DNA of 28,460 nt from Streptomyces sp. NRRL F-4489 (GTDB taxonomy: Bacteria; Actinomycetota; Actinomycetes; Streptomycetales; Streptomycetaceae). A program made the translations under genes and the position numbers. The stretch is from positions 1-28,460 of the forward strand of contig NZ_LLZI01000278.1 of the NCBI RefSeq assembly GCF_001509485.1, written 5' to 3'. Positions 1 through 6,105 of this stretch are shown here, piece by piece; positions within the stretch are counted from its first letter, which is position 1, and every line of letters begins with the position of its first letter. The notes beneath the pieces were generated by a model, which saw only the letters and a program-made list of their open reading frames with translations, searched no databases and was not told where the DNA came from.

Positions 1-132
1 CCCCCTGACCCCCTCGGCCCACGGCCGCCCGCACCCCTCCAAATCCCTCCTCACCAGGGGCTTTTGTCAGTCCCCACCGCTAAAATAGAAAGCACCAAGT
101 GAGGGTTCACCAAGCTCCAGGAGGTCCGCCGG

Positions 133-405
133 ATGGCCGTCGCCACACCCATGACCACACCCCTCCCGGCCCACCCGCTCCCCAAGAAACCGCTCCCCGC
201 CGGCTGGCCCCGCGAGCGGTACGAATCCCACAACCGCCGCCTCAAGGCCATGCGCCTGGCCATAGCCCTCCTCGACACCGGCACCTACCGCCCCGAGCAC
301 GCCACCAACACCAAAATCCGCACCACCGCCCACGCCATAGGCGTCCACCACCCCTCCGACACCACCTGCCGCCTGGTCCGCGCCCTGATCTACGACAACT
401 GCTGA
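133..405 (+). CDS. Small hypothetical protein, 90 aa
   Basis: I do not recognise the function. The N-terminal 30 residues are rich in Pro, Ala and Thr. The rest is basic and looks like a compact folded segment (RYESHNRRLKAMRLAIALLD, then RTTAHAIGVHHPSDTTCRLVRALI) that could be helical, ending in Cys. The ATG start is set by an excellent ribosome site, AGGAGGT, seven bases upstream. Upstream there is an AT-rich patch with a -10-like TAAAAT at 81-86; no well-spaced -35 is seen. The gene converges on the helix-turn-helix gene at 578-862 and is separated from it by a strong hairpin. Small proteins of this kind are common in Streptomyces accessory DNA (from memory). Existence is well supported by the ribosome site; the role is unknown. 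Confidence 0.7.
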   Translation: MAVATPMTTPLPAHPLPKKPLPAGWPRERYESHNRRLKAMRLAIALLDTGTYRPEHATNTKIRTTAHAIGVHHPSDTTCRLVRALIYDNC

Positions 406-422
406 GCGGCACAGCCCGAGGA

Positions 423-459
423 CCGGCCGGCTTGGACGCCTTGCGTCCGGGCCGGCCGG
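423..459. terminator. 17-bp stem-loop between convergent genes
   Basis: An arm starting CCGGCCGGCTTGGACGC pairs over 17 positions (two of them G-U) with the arm at 443-459, closing a CTT loop at 440-442. It lies 18 bases after the stop of the 90-aa gene and between two genes that converge, so it is probably a bidirectional terminator of the T-tract-less type common in Streptomyces. A second, shorter dyad, the 14-bp palindrome GGTGGGGCCCCACC, follows at 481-494. Confidence 0.65.
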
Positions 460-577
460 CCCGATCCAGGCCGGGACACCGGTGGGGCCCCACCCGGAAC
501 GAGTGGGGCCCTTGCCGCGATGAAGCGATCGGCGCGGAGTGTTCCTCAGGCGTCATATGAGGAGCGCGACACGTTCC

Positions 578-862
578 TCATACGTCACCGTCCCGTTCCG
601 CGGCCATGCCCGCTTCCAGGTCGACCGCGTACACCGGTCGCTCCTCGATCCCCAGTACCCGCATCAAAGGGGTCGTCGGTACCCGGAAGCGGCCACCTAC
701 CCGCACCACCGGGCAGGGGAACACGCCCCGGTGGATCAGCCGATAGGCGGTTTGCCGGCAGATTCCGAGCGCCCGGGCCGCCGTGCGCAGGTCGATCGCC
801 ACAGGCAGATCGAATACCTCAGTGAACGTCAGAGGGCCGTGACCCGGGTCCGAGCCGCTCAC
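578..862 (-). CDS. Helix-turn-helix protein, excisionase/MerR-like, 94 aa
   Basis: Residues about 25-68 (LRTAARALGICRQTAYRLIH, then GGRFRVP) match the short winged helix-turn-helix of the excisionase/HTH_17 type: a helix-turn-helix followed by a small hairpin that ends in R-(F/W)-(R/K)-(V/I)-P. Such proteins bind DNA and act as excision factors or local repressors in integrative elements. It starts at a GTG whose TGA overlap (GTGA, 859-862) with the upstream 294-aa gene shows translational coupling, and GGGAGG lies five bases before it. No integrase gene is nearby, so an excisionase role is not demonstrated; a repressor is equally possible. DNA binding is likely from the motif; the regulated target is unknown. 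Confidence 0.72.
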   Translation of the reverse strand: MSGSDPGHGPLTFTEVFDLPVAIDLRTAARALGICRQTAYRLIHRGVFPCPVVRVGGRFRVPTTPLMRVLGIEERPVYAVDLEAGMAAERDGDV

Positions 863-1743
863 GAGCGCCTCCCGTGCGGCCGCAGCGACAGGGTTCCGAT
901 CCGTCGCCGGCCACCCGTGCGACGGGCTTGCCGGACCACGTCATGGAGGTCCAGGCGCCCGGCCAGCATGCCGAGTCGCTCTCCTTCGAGCCGCTCTGCC
1001 CGGGAGGTGAAACGGAGCTCGGCGCGCAGCCCGGCCGGCCCCGGGAGCGGCAGGATCTCCAGGTCGAGGTCCTCAAGGGCCTGCTCGTCGGTTTCGCCGT
1101 ACACGGTGGTTCCGGGGTGGCCGTGCCGCGTAGCGGCGGCCTCGATATCGGCCGACGGGATGCTCCGGCTTCCGGAGCGCGCGAACCGCCACGCACTGCT
1201 GCGCGCCGCTCGGGCCAACTCGTCGATGGCGCCCGGGAAATCAGGGTGGACGGTGGTCAGTCGTTCAAGGAACGCGAGGATCATCTCGCTTTCGAGGTCC
1301 AACGGGTCCACACGCAGCCGTGTGGCAATCCGGCGGACGGTGCCGGTCAGGCGGGGCAGGGCGAGCCAGATGAGCAGGAGCTGCCACGGGCTGCCGGAAG
1401 TCGCGTCGGCCTGTGCGGCTCGAATGGCCGCCTGCCAGATCGGAGCGGCGAGTGACGCGTCCGCCTGGTCGCCGTACAGGGCCTGCTTCGCCTGGGTCGG
1501 GCAGAGCGTCATGGGCTCGCTCCCCGGCTGACGGGAGACGCCCAGGGCCAGGTGCTCGGTGGCCTGCGGCTGGGCGAAGTGGGCCGTGACGGCGGCGAAC
1601 GCGCCGCCGGAATTTACCGGTGCCAAGAGATGTCCTCTCTCGAACGTGTGGCGTGCCAGAGTCGGCGTGGAGGTGGGGGATGGGCGCGGTGCCGGTCCGC
1701 GTTCGGCCACGGCGAAATGGGACGAAGTGGTCGTGAGTCCCAC
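859..1743 (-). CDS. Hypothetical protein, 294 aa, operon with HTH protein
   Basis: I do not recognise a named family. The C-terminal two thirds are largely helical (IWQAAIRAAQAD, LLLIWLALPRLTGTVRRIAT, LDLESEMILAFLERL), with a layout faintly like a degenerate sigma-factor or other DNA-associated helical domain, followed by an acidic stretch and a very basic tail (RRTGGRRRIG). The GTG start at 1743 has a modest GAGG site four bases upstream. An in-frame ATG at 1512 has a better site, GGGGAG at seven bases, and would give 217 aa; I kept the longer form because the extra segment has GC-biased third positions in its second half. It overlaps the HTH gene by four bases, so the two probably form a unit. 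Similar pairs are frequent in Streptomyces accessory regions (from memory). Confidence 0.6.
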   Translation of the reverse strand: MGLTTTSSHFAVAERGPAPRPSPTSTPTLARHTFERGHLLAPVNSGGAFAAVTAHFAQPQATEHLALGVSRQPGSEPMTLCPTQAKQALYGDQADASLAAPIWQAAIRAAQADATSGSPWQLLLIWLALPRLTGTVRRIATRLRVDPLDLESEMILAFLERLTTVHPDFPGAIDELARAARSSAWRFARSGSRSIPSADIEAAATRHGHPGTTVYGETDEQALEDLDLEILPLPGPAGLRAELRFTSRAERLEGERLGMLAGRLDLHDVVRQARRTGGRRRIGTLSLRPHGRRS

Positions 1744-1843
1744 GCGCCTCAGATTTGGACGGCTGGAGACACGAGCAGCGAGGTTGCCTCAGCTGTTTTT
1801 GCAGCGGTATGTGGGCGCCCACGGAACGCTCGTGCCGAGGAGG

Positions 1844-1869
1844 GGGTGCCCGCCGGACGGCGGGCACCC
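1844..1869. terminator. 11-bp perfect stem-loop (GGGTGCCCGCC)
   Basis: GGGTGCCCGCC at 1844-1854 and its exact complement GGCGGGCACCC at 1859-1869 enclose a GGAC loop. An imperfect second dyad lies at about 1878-1905. Both sit just beyond the stop of the 50-aa gene (1909, minus strand), so they probably terminate it before the 294-aa gene, which reads the same way. Confidence 0.6.
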
Positions 1870-1908
1870 GGAAAGCGGCCTGCGGCGCAGAAGCGCCTGC
1901 GGCCTTTC

Positions 1909-2061
1909 CTAGACCGAGTCGCTCTCGGTCTCGGTGGGCGTGGCGGCCGGCGGGGCCTCCGGGGTCGCCTTCGGCCGCTTCGGCAGGCTCGGCGTCTTGC
2001 CTCCCCGGATCGACGAGGAGCGCAACCGGCCCCCTCGCCCCTTGTTGCGTCGCTGGTTCAT
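1909..2061 (-). CDS. Small basic protein, 50 aa
   Basis: This short gene begins at an ATG with AAGGAG seven bases upstream, a textbook ribosome site. The N-terminal half is strongly basic (MNQRRNKGRGGRLRSS) with many Arg, Gly and Ser; the C-terminal half is Pro/Ala/Thr-rich and turns acidic (ETESD). No fold, signal peptide or membrane segment is apparent, and it looks intrinsically disordered, perhaps a nucleic-acid-binding peptide. It is followed by a stem-loop terminator and is divergent from the SARP-type regulator gene beyond 2246. Function is unknown; the main support is the ribosome site and the terminator. Confidence 0.6.
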   Translation of the reverse strand: MNQRRNKGRGGRLRSSSIRGGKTPSLPKRPKATPEAPPAATPTETESDSV

Positions 2062-2370
2062 GCGGATTCTCCTTCGTGCTCGTGCCGAGCCGCACGACGT
2101 CGTCGCCGGCTCGAACGGTGGATGCGAACGGCTCCTTTTATCGGGAGCAGCTGGGCCGTTGACGGCTTGCAGTGTCCGCCTCCGGGGCCCGGCTGACAGC
2201 AATGCTGCCGCGCTCCGCCCTCGGGCGCTCGGCCTGATCTGAGGGGAATATGAAGCCAATATGAAGCGCGCGGATGCACTCAGGTGTGAGCGTGCCGGCG
2301 ACTGCGCACGGATACAGGGGCCGTGTCGGAACGGCGGCCGAGGGCCGTCACGGGAGGTGGGGAAGAGATC
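2062..2370. other. Divergent intergenic region before the split AfsR-like regulator
   Basis: About 300 bases without a convincing gene, between the minus-strand 50-aa gene and the plus-strand regulator. It holds a 10-bp palindrome ACGACGTCGT (2094-2103) just upstream of the small gene's ribosome site, an AT-rich patch (about 2136-2141), and the 11-bp-spaced direct repeat at 2247-2266. Promoters for both flanking genes are expected here, but no consensus -35/-10 pair can be assigned with confidence. Confidence 0.5.
2247..2266 (+). promoter_or_regulatory. Tandem direct repeat AATATGAAG, 11-bp period
   Basis: AATATGAAG occurs twice, at 2247-2255 and 2258-2266, so corresponding bases are exactly 11 bp apart, one helical turn. 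On the other strand the unit reads CTTCATATT. SARP regulators (AfsR, ActII-ORF4) and the related OmpR-type winged helices such as PhoP bind direct repeats with an 11-bp period. The repeat lies about 105 bases before the chosen start of the SARP-type gene, so it may be its own operator. The binding role is inference. Confidence 0.45.
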
Positions 2371-2994
2371 GTGGAGGGGTTCGTACTCGGTCCGGTCAAA
2401 GCTGTTGTCCCTGGTCACGGCGGTGTGGAGGGCGCCTCGAAGCTGGCCGGCCTCTTCGCTCTCTTCGTGCTCTCGCCCGGACACCGAGTGGAGCGTGACG
2501 AGATCGCGGCCCACGTCTGGCCGGAGGGAGGCGCCAGCGATAACGTCATCAGCCGCCAGCTGTCGTATCTGAGGGAAAGTCTCGGCGGACGCGTTGGGCG
2601 CATGAAGTCGGGCGCATGTTCGATGGATCTGTCGGATAGCCGCATCGACTACCTCATCTCTCGCGAAGAAGCACACAGGGCCCGTGGGATGAACGCCTTT
2701 GCGCGCTTCCATGGCCTGTGCGGGGCACGTGAGAAGTGGTCCCCCGGCGGGCCGTTGCAGGGCCTCCCCGGGCGCACTTTCGAACGGCGACGGGCCGAAC
2801 TCCGCGAGGAATGGGGCGTCTTGATGATCGACTGCTTGGCCGCCGCGTGGGAGATTCGTGAGGACGAATGGCTGCTCAAAGAGACCGAAGACTTCATGGA
2901 GCGGTTCCCGGACAACTGGGCATACGGTGAGCGGATTTTTACTACCGATTACTGGCGACAGCTGCGAAGTCCTCGCAGGCGGCCAGGAAAATGA
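2371..2994 (+). CDS. SARP-type regulator: winged helix plus BTAD (AfsR N-terminal half)
   Basis: The first residues (VEGFVLGPVKAV) match the start of SARP DNA-binding domains. Residues about 24-72 form the OmpR-type winged helix, with HRVERDEIAAHVWPEG and the recognition segment NVISRQLSYLRESLG. Residues about 94-197 fit the helical bacterial transcriptional activation domain, including the PGGPLQGLPG turn. The protein would bind promoter DNA, probably at 11-bp-spaced direct repeats. I chose the GTG at 2371 because the domain starts at once and GGAAG lies five bases upstream; a GTG at 2323 gives 223 aa. The stop overlaps the next gene's ATG (ATGA, 2991-2994). In AfsR these domains are fused to an NB-ARC and TPRs; here those are in the next gene, so this looks like a split AfsR. 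No frameshift signature is seen beyond the clean overlap. Confidence 0.8.
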   Translation: MEGFVLGPVKAVVPGHGGVEGASKLAGLFALFVLSPGHRVERDEIAAHVWPEGGASDNVISRQLSYLRESLGGRVGRMKSGACSMDLSDSRIDYLISREEAHRARGMNAFARFHGLCGAREKWSPGGPLQGLPGRTFERRRAELREEWGVLMIDCLAAAWEIREDEWLLKETEDFMERFPDNWAYGERIFTTDYWRQLRSPRRRPGK

Positions 2995-5132
2995 TCAGGG
3001 AGTACAAGGCTCGACGCGGCTGTCCCAAACTCCCGGAACTCGACCAGGCATTCCGCGACATCACCCGAGGGGTGTTCCGTGCCCGACCGGCCCCGGAGAA
3101 ACCCCAGCACCTGATACCGCGCCAGCTTCCGCCGGCGGACCGCGAGGTGATCGGCCAGGACGGCGTATTCACTTCGCTGCGCCAGTACATCGCGCAGCGG
3201 CGGGCCGAGGGCAAAGGGGCGGTGATCCTGCTGACCGGCATGGCGGGCGTAGGGAAAAGCGCGGTGGCGAACCATCTCTGCCGGAGTGTGGAAGGCGACT
3301 TCCCCGGTGGCACTCTCTACGCGAGCCTGAACGGCTTCTCTGGTGAAGGCACGAGTCCGGCTGAACCGCGGCAGATTCTCAGCCGGTTCCTGTCCGATCT
3401 CGGCATGCAGACCCAGGCGACCGATGCCGAGGCGCTCAGTGGCGCCCTACGGTCCCGGCTGGCGACGCGTTCCGTCGTCCTGCTGCTGGACGACGCCGCC
3501 CAGTCCGGCCAGGTGCTGCCGCTGCTGCCCGGTACCGGCACCTCCGTCGTCGTCATCACCAGCAGAAACCAACTTCCGGACCTCACCACCCGGAAGGACG
3601 TGTACGTCTGCCGCATCGAGCCGTTGGACTGCGAGTCCGCGGCGGAAATCGTCTCCGCGGGAATGTCGGGGAGCACACGAGAGAAATGCCGCCCCTCCGT
3701 CGACAAGCTGGTCGAGCTGTGCGGCCGGCTGCCCTTGGCGCTCTCGGTCCTCGCCAAGCCCGTAGGGCGCCGCTCACCCCAAGGCGTCGCCGAGTTGGTC
3801 GCGCGGCTGAGCCTGGAGGACAAGAGGCTGGAGGAACTTCACGTGCTCGGCCACGAGCGCTCCGTCCGCCTGGCCCTGGACTATTCCGTCGAAGCGCTCT
3901 CGGGAGAAGCCAGAACCCTCCTGTGGCAGATGGCGATCCATCCGGGGCCCAGCATGGACTGGTCAGCCGCGATGGACCTGGGCGGAGCGACGCCTGGCCA
4001 CGCCGCCGACCGGGCGCTTGACGAACTGATCGACGCGAACCTCGTGGAACGGGCAGCGGACCGGTACCTTCTGCACGATCTGGTCCGCGCTCACGCACGC
4101 CACTACGTGTCACCCGAAAGCGACCGGCCGGCCGAGCGGTTGCGGGAGGAGACGGTCCACCGGGTGCTGGCGCACCAGCTGCAGAATGCGGTGGCCTGCG
4201 ACCGTGTGATCGACCCGCAGCGGAGCCTGCCCATCGACGAGCCACAGGGGCTGCGGATCACCGATCCGGTGTCGGAAGAGGAGGCGATGGCCTACCTCGA
4301 CGCCGAGTACGAGGTGTGCTTGCAGGGCATCGACCTGGCCCTGCGCGACGATCTCCCTCAGTACGTCTGGTTGCTCTCCATGGCCTTGGTCCCGTACCAG
4401 TGGAGGCGCAATCGCCACGCCGACGCCGAGCGCCGGCTGACGGAGGCGGAAGCGGCGTCCCGGGACTGCGCCTCACCCGCTGACCGGGCCATGGTGTACC
4501 GCATGCTGGCGGGCAGCCAGCTGAGAGCGGGACGCATCGACCTCGGGCTGCGCAATGCCGAGGCCGCGGTCCGGCTCGGTGACGGGCTGAGCGACCGCGC
4601 CGGCCGGCTGGGGTTGGCGCTCTCCCTTCATTTGCGGGCCGTTGGACATCAACGCAAGGGTGATCTCGATACCGCGGAGCAGGGCCACCGGCACGCACTC
4701 GATCTGTTCGAGGCATTGGGGGACAGGGCGGGGGCGGCCGCGGCGCTCAATGGCGTCGGCACGGTGCAGTACGGACGTGGTGGATACGACGAGGCGTTGC
4801 GTACCTGCGGCGAGGCGCTGCGGATCTTCGAGCTGACGGATGACGCCAACGGCAGGGCGAACGTCCTCACCACCCTGGCCAAGATCCATGCGATCCGCTA
4901 CGAGCGCGACGAGGCGCTGCGCCTCTACGAGCGGGCCATCGCCATCTACCAGAAATTGAGTTACTGGCCCAACGAAGCCAAGGCCCTGTCGCGGTACGCG
5001 CACGTCCTGCTGTCCTCGGGCCGTGTCCAGGAAGCCGTGAAGGCATGGGAACGGGTGGCCATACTGCGGGAGTTCATGGGCGACGAGGAAGGTGTGCAGC
5101 AGGCGCTGGCCCAGCTGGAAGGTCTCAGGTGA
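2991..5132 (+). CDS. NB-ARC ATPase with TPR repeats (AfsR C-terminal half)
   Basis: A 713-aa STAND-type ATPase. The P-loop is GMAGVGKSAV (Lys89), Walker B is VVLLLDDA (Asp167-Asp168), the sensor is VVITSRNQL, and the GLPL-like motif is CGRLPLALSV. A winged-helix region (about 290-370) is followed by a helical C-terminal half with tetratricopeptide repeats, clearest from about residue 490 on (for example ALNGVGTVQYGRGGYDEAL). STAND proteins switch from an ADP-bound off state to an ATP-bound on state when the repeats sense a ligand or partner. Its 4-bp overlap with the SARP gene means the two are made together and probably act as one AfsR-like regulator. There is no nuclease, TIR or protease domain, so it is not an obvious Avs-type effector. 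It ends 18 bases from the convergent kinase gene. Confidence 0.87.
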   Translation: MIREYKARRGCPKLPELDQAFRDITRGVFRARPAPEKPQHLIPRQLPPADREVIGQDGVFTSLRQYIAQRRAEGKGAVILLTGMAGVGKSAVANHLCRSVEGDFPGGTLYASLNGFSGEGTSPAEPRQILSRFLSDLGMQTQATDAEALSGALRSRLATRSVVLLLDDAAQSGQVLPLLPGTGTSVVVITSRNQLPDLTTRKDVYVCRIEPLDCESAAEIVSAGMSGSTREKCRPSVDKLVELCGRLPLALSVLAKPVGRRSPQGVAELVARLSLEDKRLEELHVLGHERSVRLALDYSVEALSGEARTLLWQMAIHPGPSMDWSAAMDLGGATPGHAADRALDELIDANLVERAADRYLLHDLVRAHARHYVSPESDRPAERLREETVHRVLAHQLQNAVACDRVIDPQRSLPIDEPQGLRITDPVSEEEAMAYLDAEYEVCLQGIDLALRDDLPQYVWLLSMALVPYQWRRNRHADAERRLTEAEAASRDCASPADRAMVYRMLAGSQLRAGRIDLGLRNAEAAVRLGDGLSDRAGRLGLALSLHLRAVGHQRKGDLDTAEQGHRHALDLFEALGDRAGAAAALNGVGTVQYGRGGYDEALRTCGEALRIFELTDDANGRANVLTTLAKIHAIRYERDEALRLYERAIAIYQKLSYWPNEAKALSRYAHVLLSSGRVQEAVKAWERVAILREFMGDEEGVQQALAQLEGLR

Positions 5133-5150
5133 CAGGGAGCCGTCGGCGCA

Positions 5151-6047
5151 TCACAGAGTCGGGCGGCGCGTCCGGTAGTACTCGGTGGGGTCGGGGCGCA
5201 GGGGCTTGGCCGGAGGTTTCGAGCCGAGGGCCGGCAGGAGGGGGCGCAGTTGGTCGAAGACCTCCGTTACGCCTTGGGGACGGTTCTGCCGGGCGCGGTC
5301 GACCATGCTCAGCGCCAGAGAGCGGAACTCCGGAGGCACCCGCAGCATACGGTCGGGAGGCAGCACGGGGCAGTCAGGTGCGGGGCGCTCGGCCATGCCC
5401 GCGTAGGGGAGCTGCATGACGGTCATCTCCAGGAGCATGCAACCGAGCGCGAAGATGTCCGACAAGGGCGTCACGCCGTCGGGGCAGCCGTCGTACTCGT
5501 CGGGAGGGACGTAGCCGGGTGTGCCCGAGCCTCTGTCGGTCGGCACGCCGTGAGGCAGCGCGAGGCCCATGTCGATCAGCCAGACCCGCCCGCTCGGATC
5601 AAGGATGACGTTCTCCGGCTTGATGTCGCGGTGCACCAACTTCCGCTCGTGGACGCGGTGCAGGATTTCGCACAGCTGGCCGATCACCGAGGCCGCCGTC
5701 GAGACCCGCAGCGGGCGCCTGCTGAGCATCGCGTCGTAGAAAGGGACGCCGTCGATGAACTCCAGGACGATGCAGCGGCGTCCACCTCCGACGATGCCCT
5801 TGCCCAGGACCTTCGGAATCCCGTCGACCCCTGTGAGCATCTGGGTCATATCGGCTTCCGCTTCGAACTCCTCGCCCGCTTCCTGATAACTGTGCGCCGG
5901 CTCGAAAAGGCGCGCCTTCTGGAGCTTGACAGCCACCTGTCGGCCCGTCTCCGTGTCCCGTCCCCGATACAGCTCGCCCTGACCGCCGCAGCCGACCTGG
6001 CCGAACACCTCGTAGCGATTCAGTACGAGCTTTCTCTGCTGGTACAT
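5151..6047 (-). CDS. Soluble serine/threonine protein kinase, 298 aa
   Basis: A complete Hanks-type kinase. The glycine loop is G-C-G-G-Q-G (19-24), the ATP-binding Lys is in VAVK (Lys41), the catalytic loop is HRDIKPEN (His139 to Asn146) and the magnesium motif is DMG (Asp159, in place of DFG). The APE-like segment reads PPDE. There is no membrane helix, PASTA, PQQ or other sensor domain; a short Pro-rich tail follows the kinase domain. An ATG at 6047 with GGAAGG upstream fits the fold; starts farther upstream (to 6188) would overlap the divergent operon. In Streptomyces, AfsR is phosphorylated by the kinase AfsK (established), so a kinase beside a split AfsR suggests a dedicated pair (inference). 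It also shares a 58-base divergent gap with the pPIWI-RE operon, which makes it a candidate component or controller of that system. Confidence 0.88.
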   Translation of the reverse strand: MYQQRKLVLNRYEVFGQVGCGGQGELYRGRDTETGRQVAVKLQKARLFEPAHSYQEAGEEFEAEADMTQMLTGVDGIPKVLGKGIVGGGRRCIVLEFIDGVPFYDAMLSRRPLRVSTAASVIGQLCEILHRVHERKLVHRDIKPENVILDPSGRVWLIDMGLALPHGVPTDRGSGTPGYVPPDEYDGCPDGVTPLSDIFALGCMLLEMTVMQLPYAGMAERPAPDCPVLPPDRMLRVPPEFRSLALSMVDRARQNRPQGVTEVFDQLRPLLPALGSKPPAKPLRPDPTEYYRTRRPTL

Positions 6048-6105
6048 GTTCCTGCCTTCCCGGCGCCCGTACATGAGCGCCGTTGCCGCGATGAGAGGAG
6101 CGAAC
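6048..6105. promoter_or_regulatory. 58-bp divergent region, kinase versus pPIWI-RE operon, with deciding RBS
   Basis: The gap holds both ribosome sites: GGAAGGCAGGA reading toward the kinase ATG at 6047, and AGAGGAG (6094-6100) five bases before the GTG at 6106, which sets the start of the Cas4-like gene. It is too short for two full promoters side by side, so at least one promoter must overlap coding sequence or the two overlap each other. No consensus promoter hexamers stand out. Confidence 0.5.

Noticed and set aside
1..2246. Complete integrative element with attachment site at the left edge
   Set aside because: No integrase, replication protein, tRNA gene or flanking direct repeat could be identified in the window.
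2991..5132. NB-ARC protein as an Avs-type phage-sensing effector
   Set aside because: No nuclease, protease or TIR effector domain is present, and the domain order with the preceding SARP gene matches an AfsR-type regulator.
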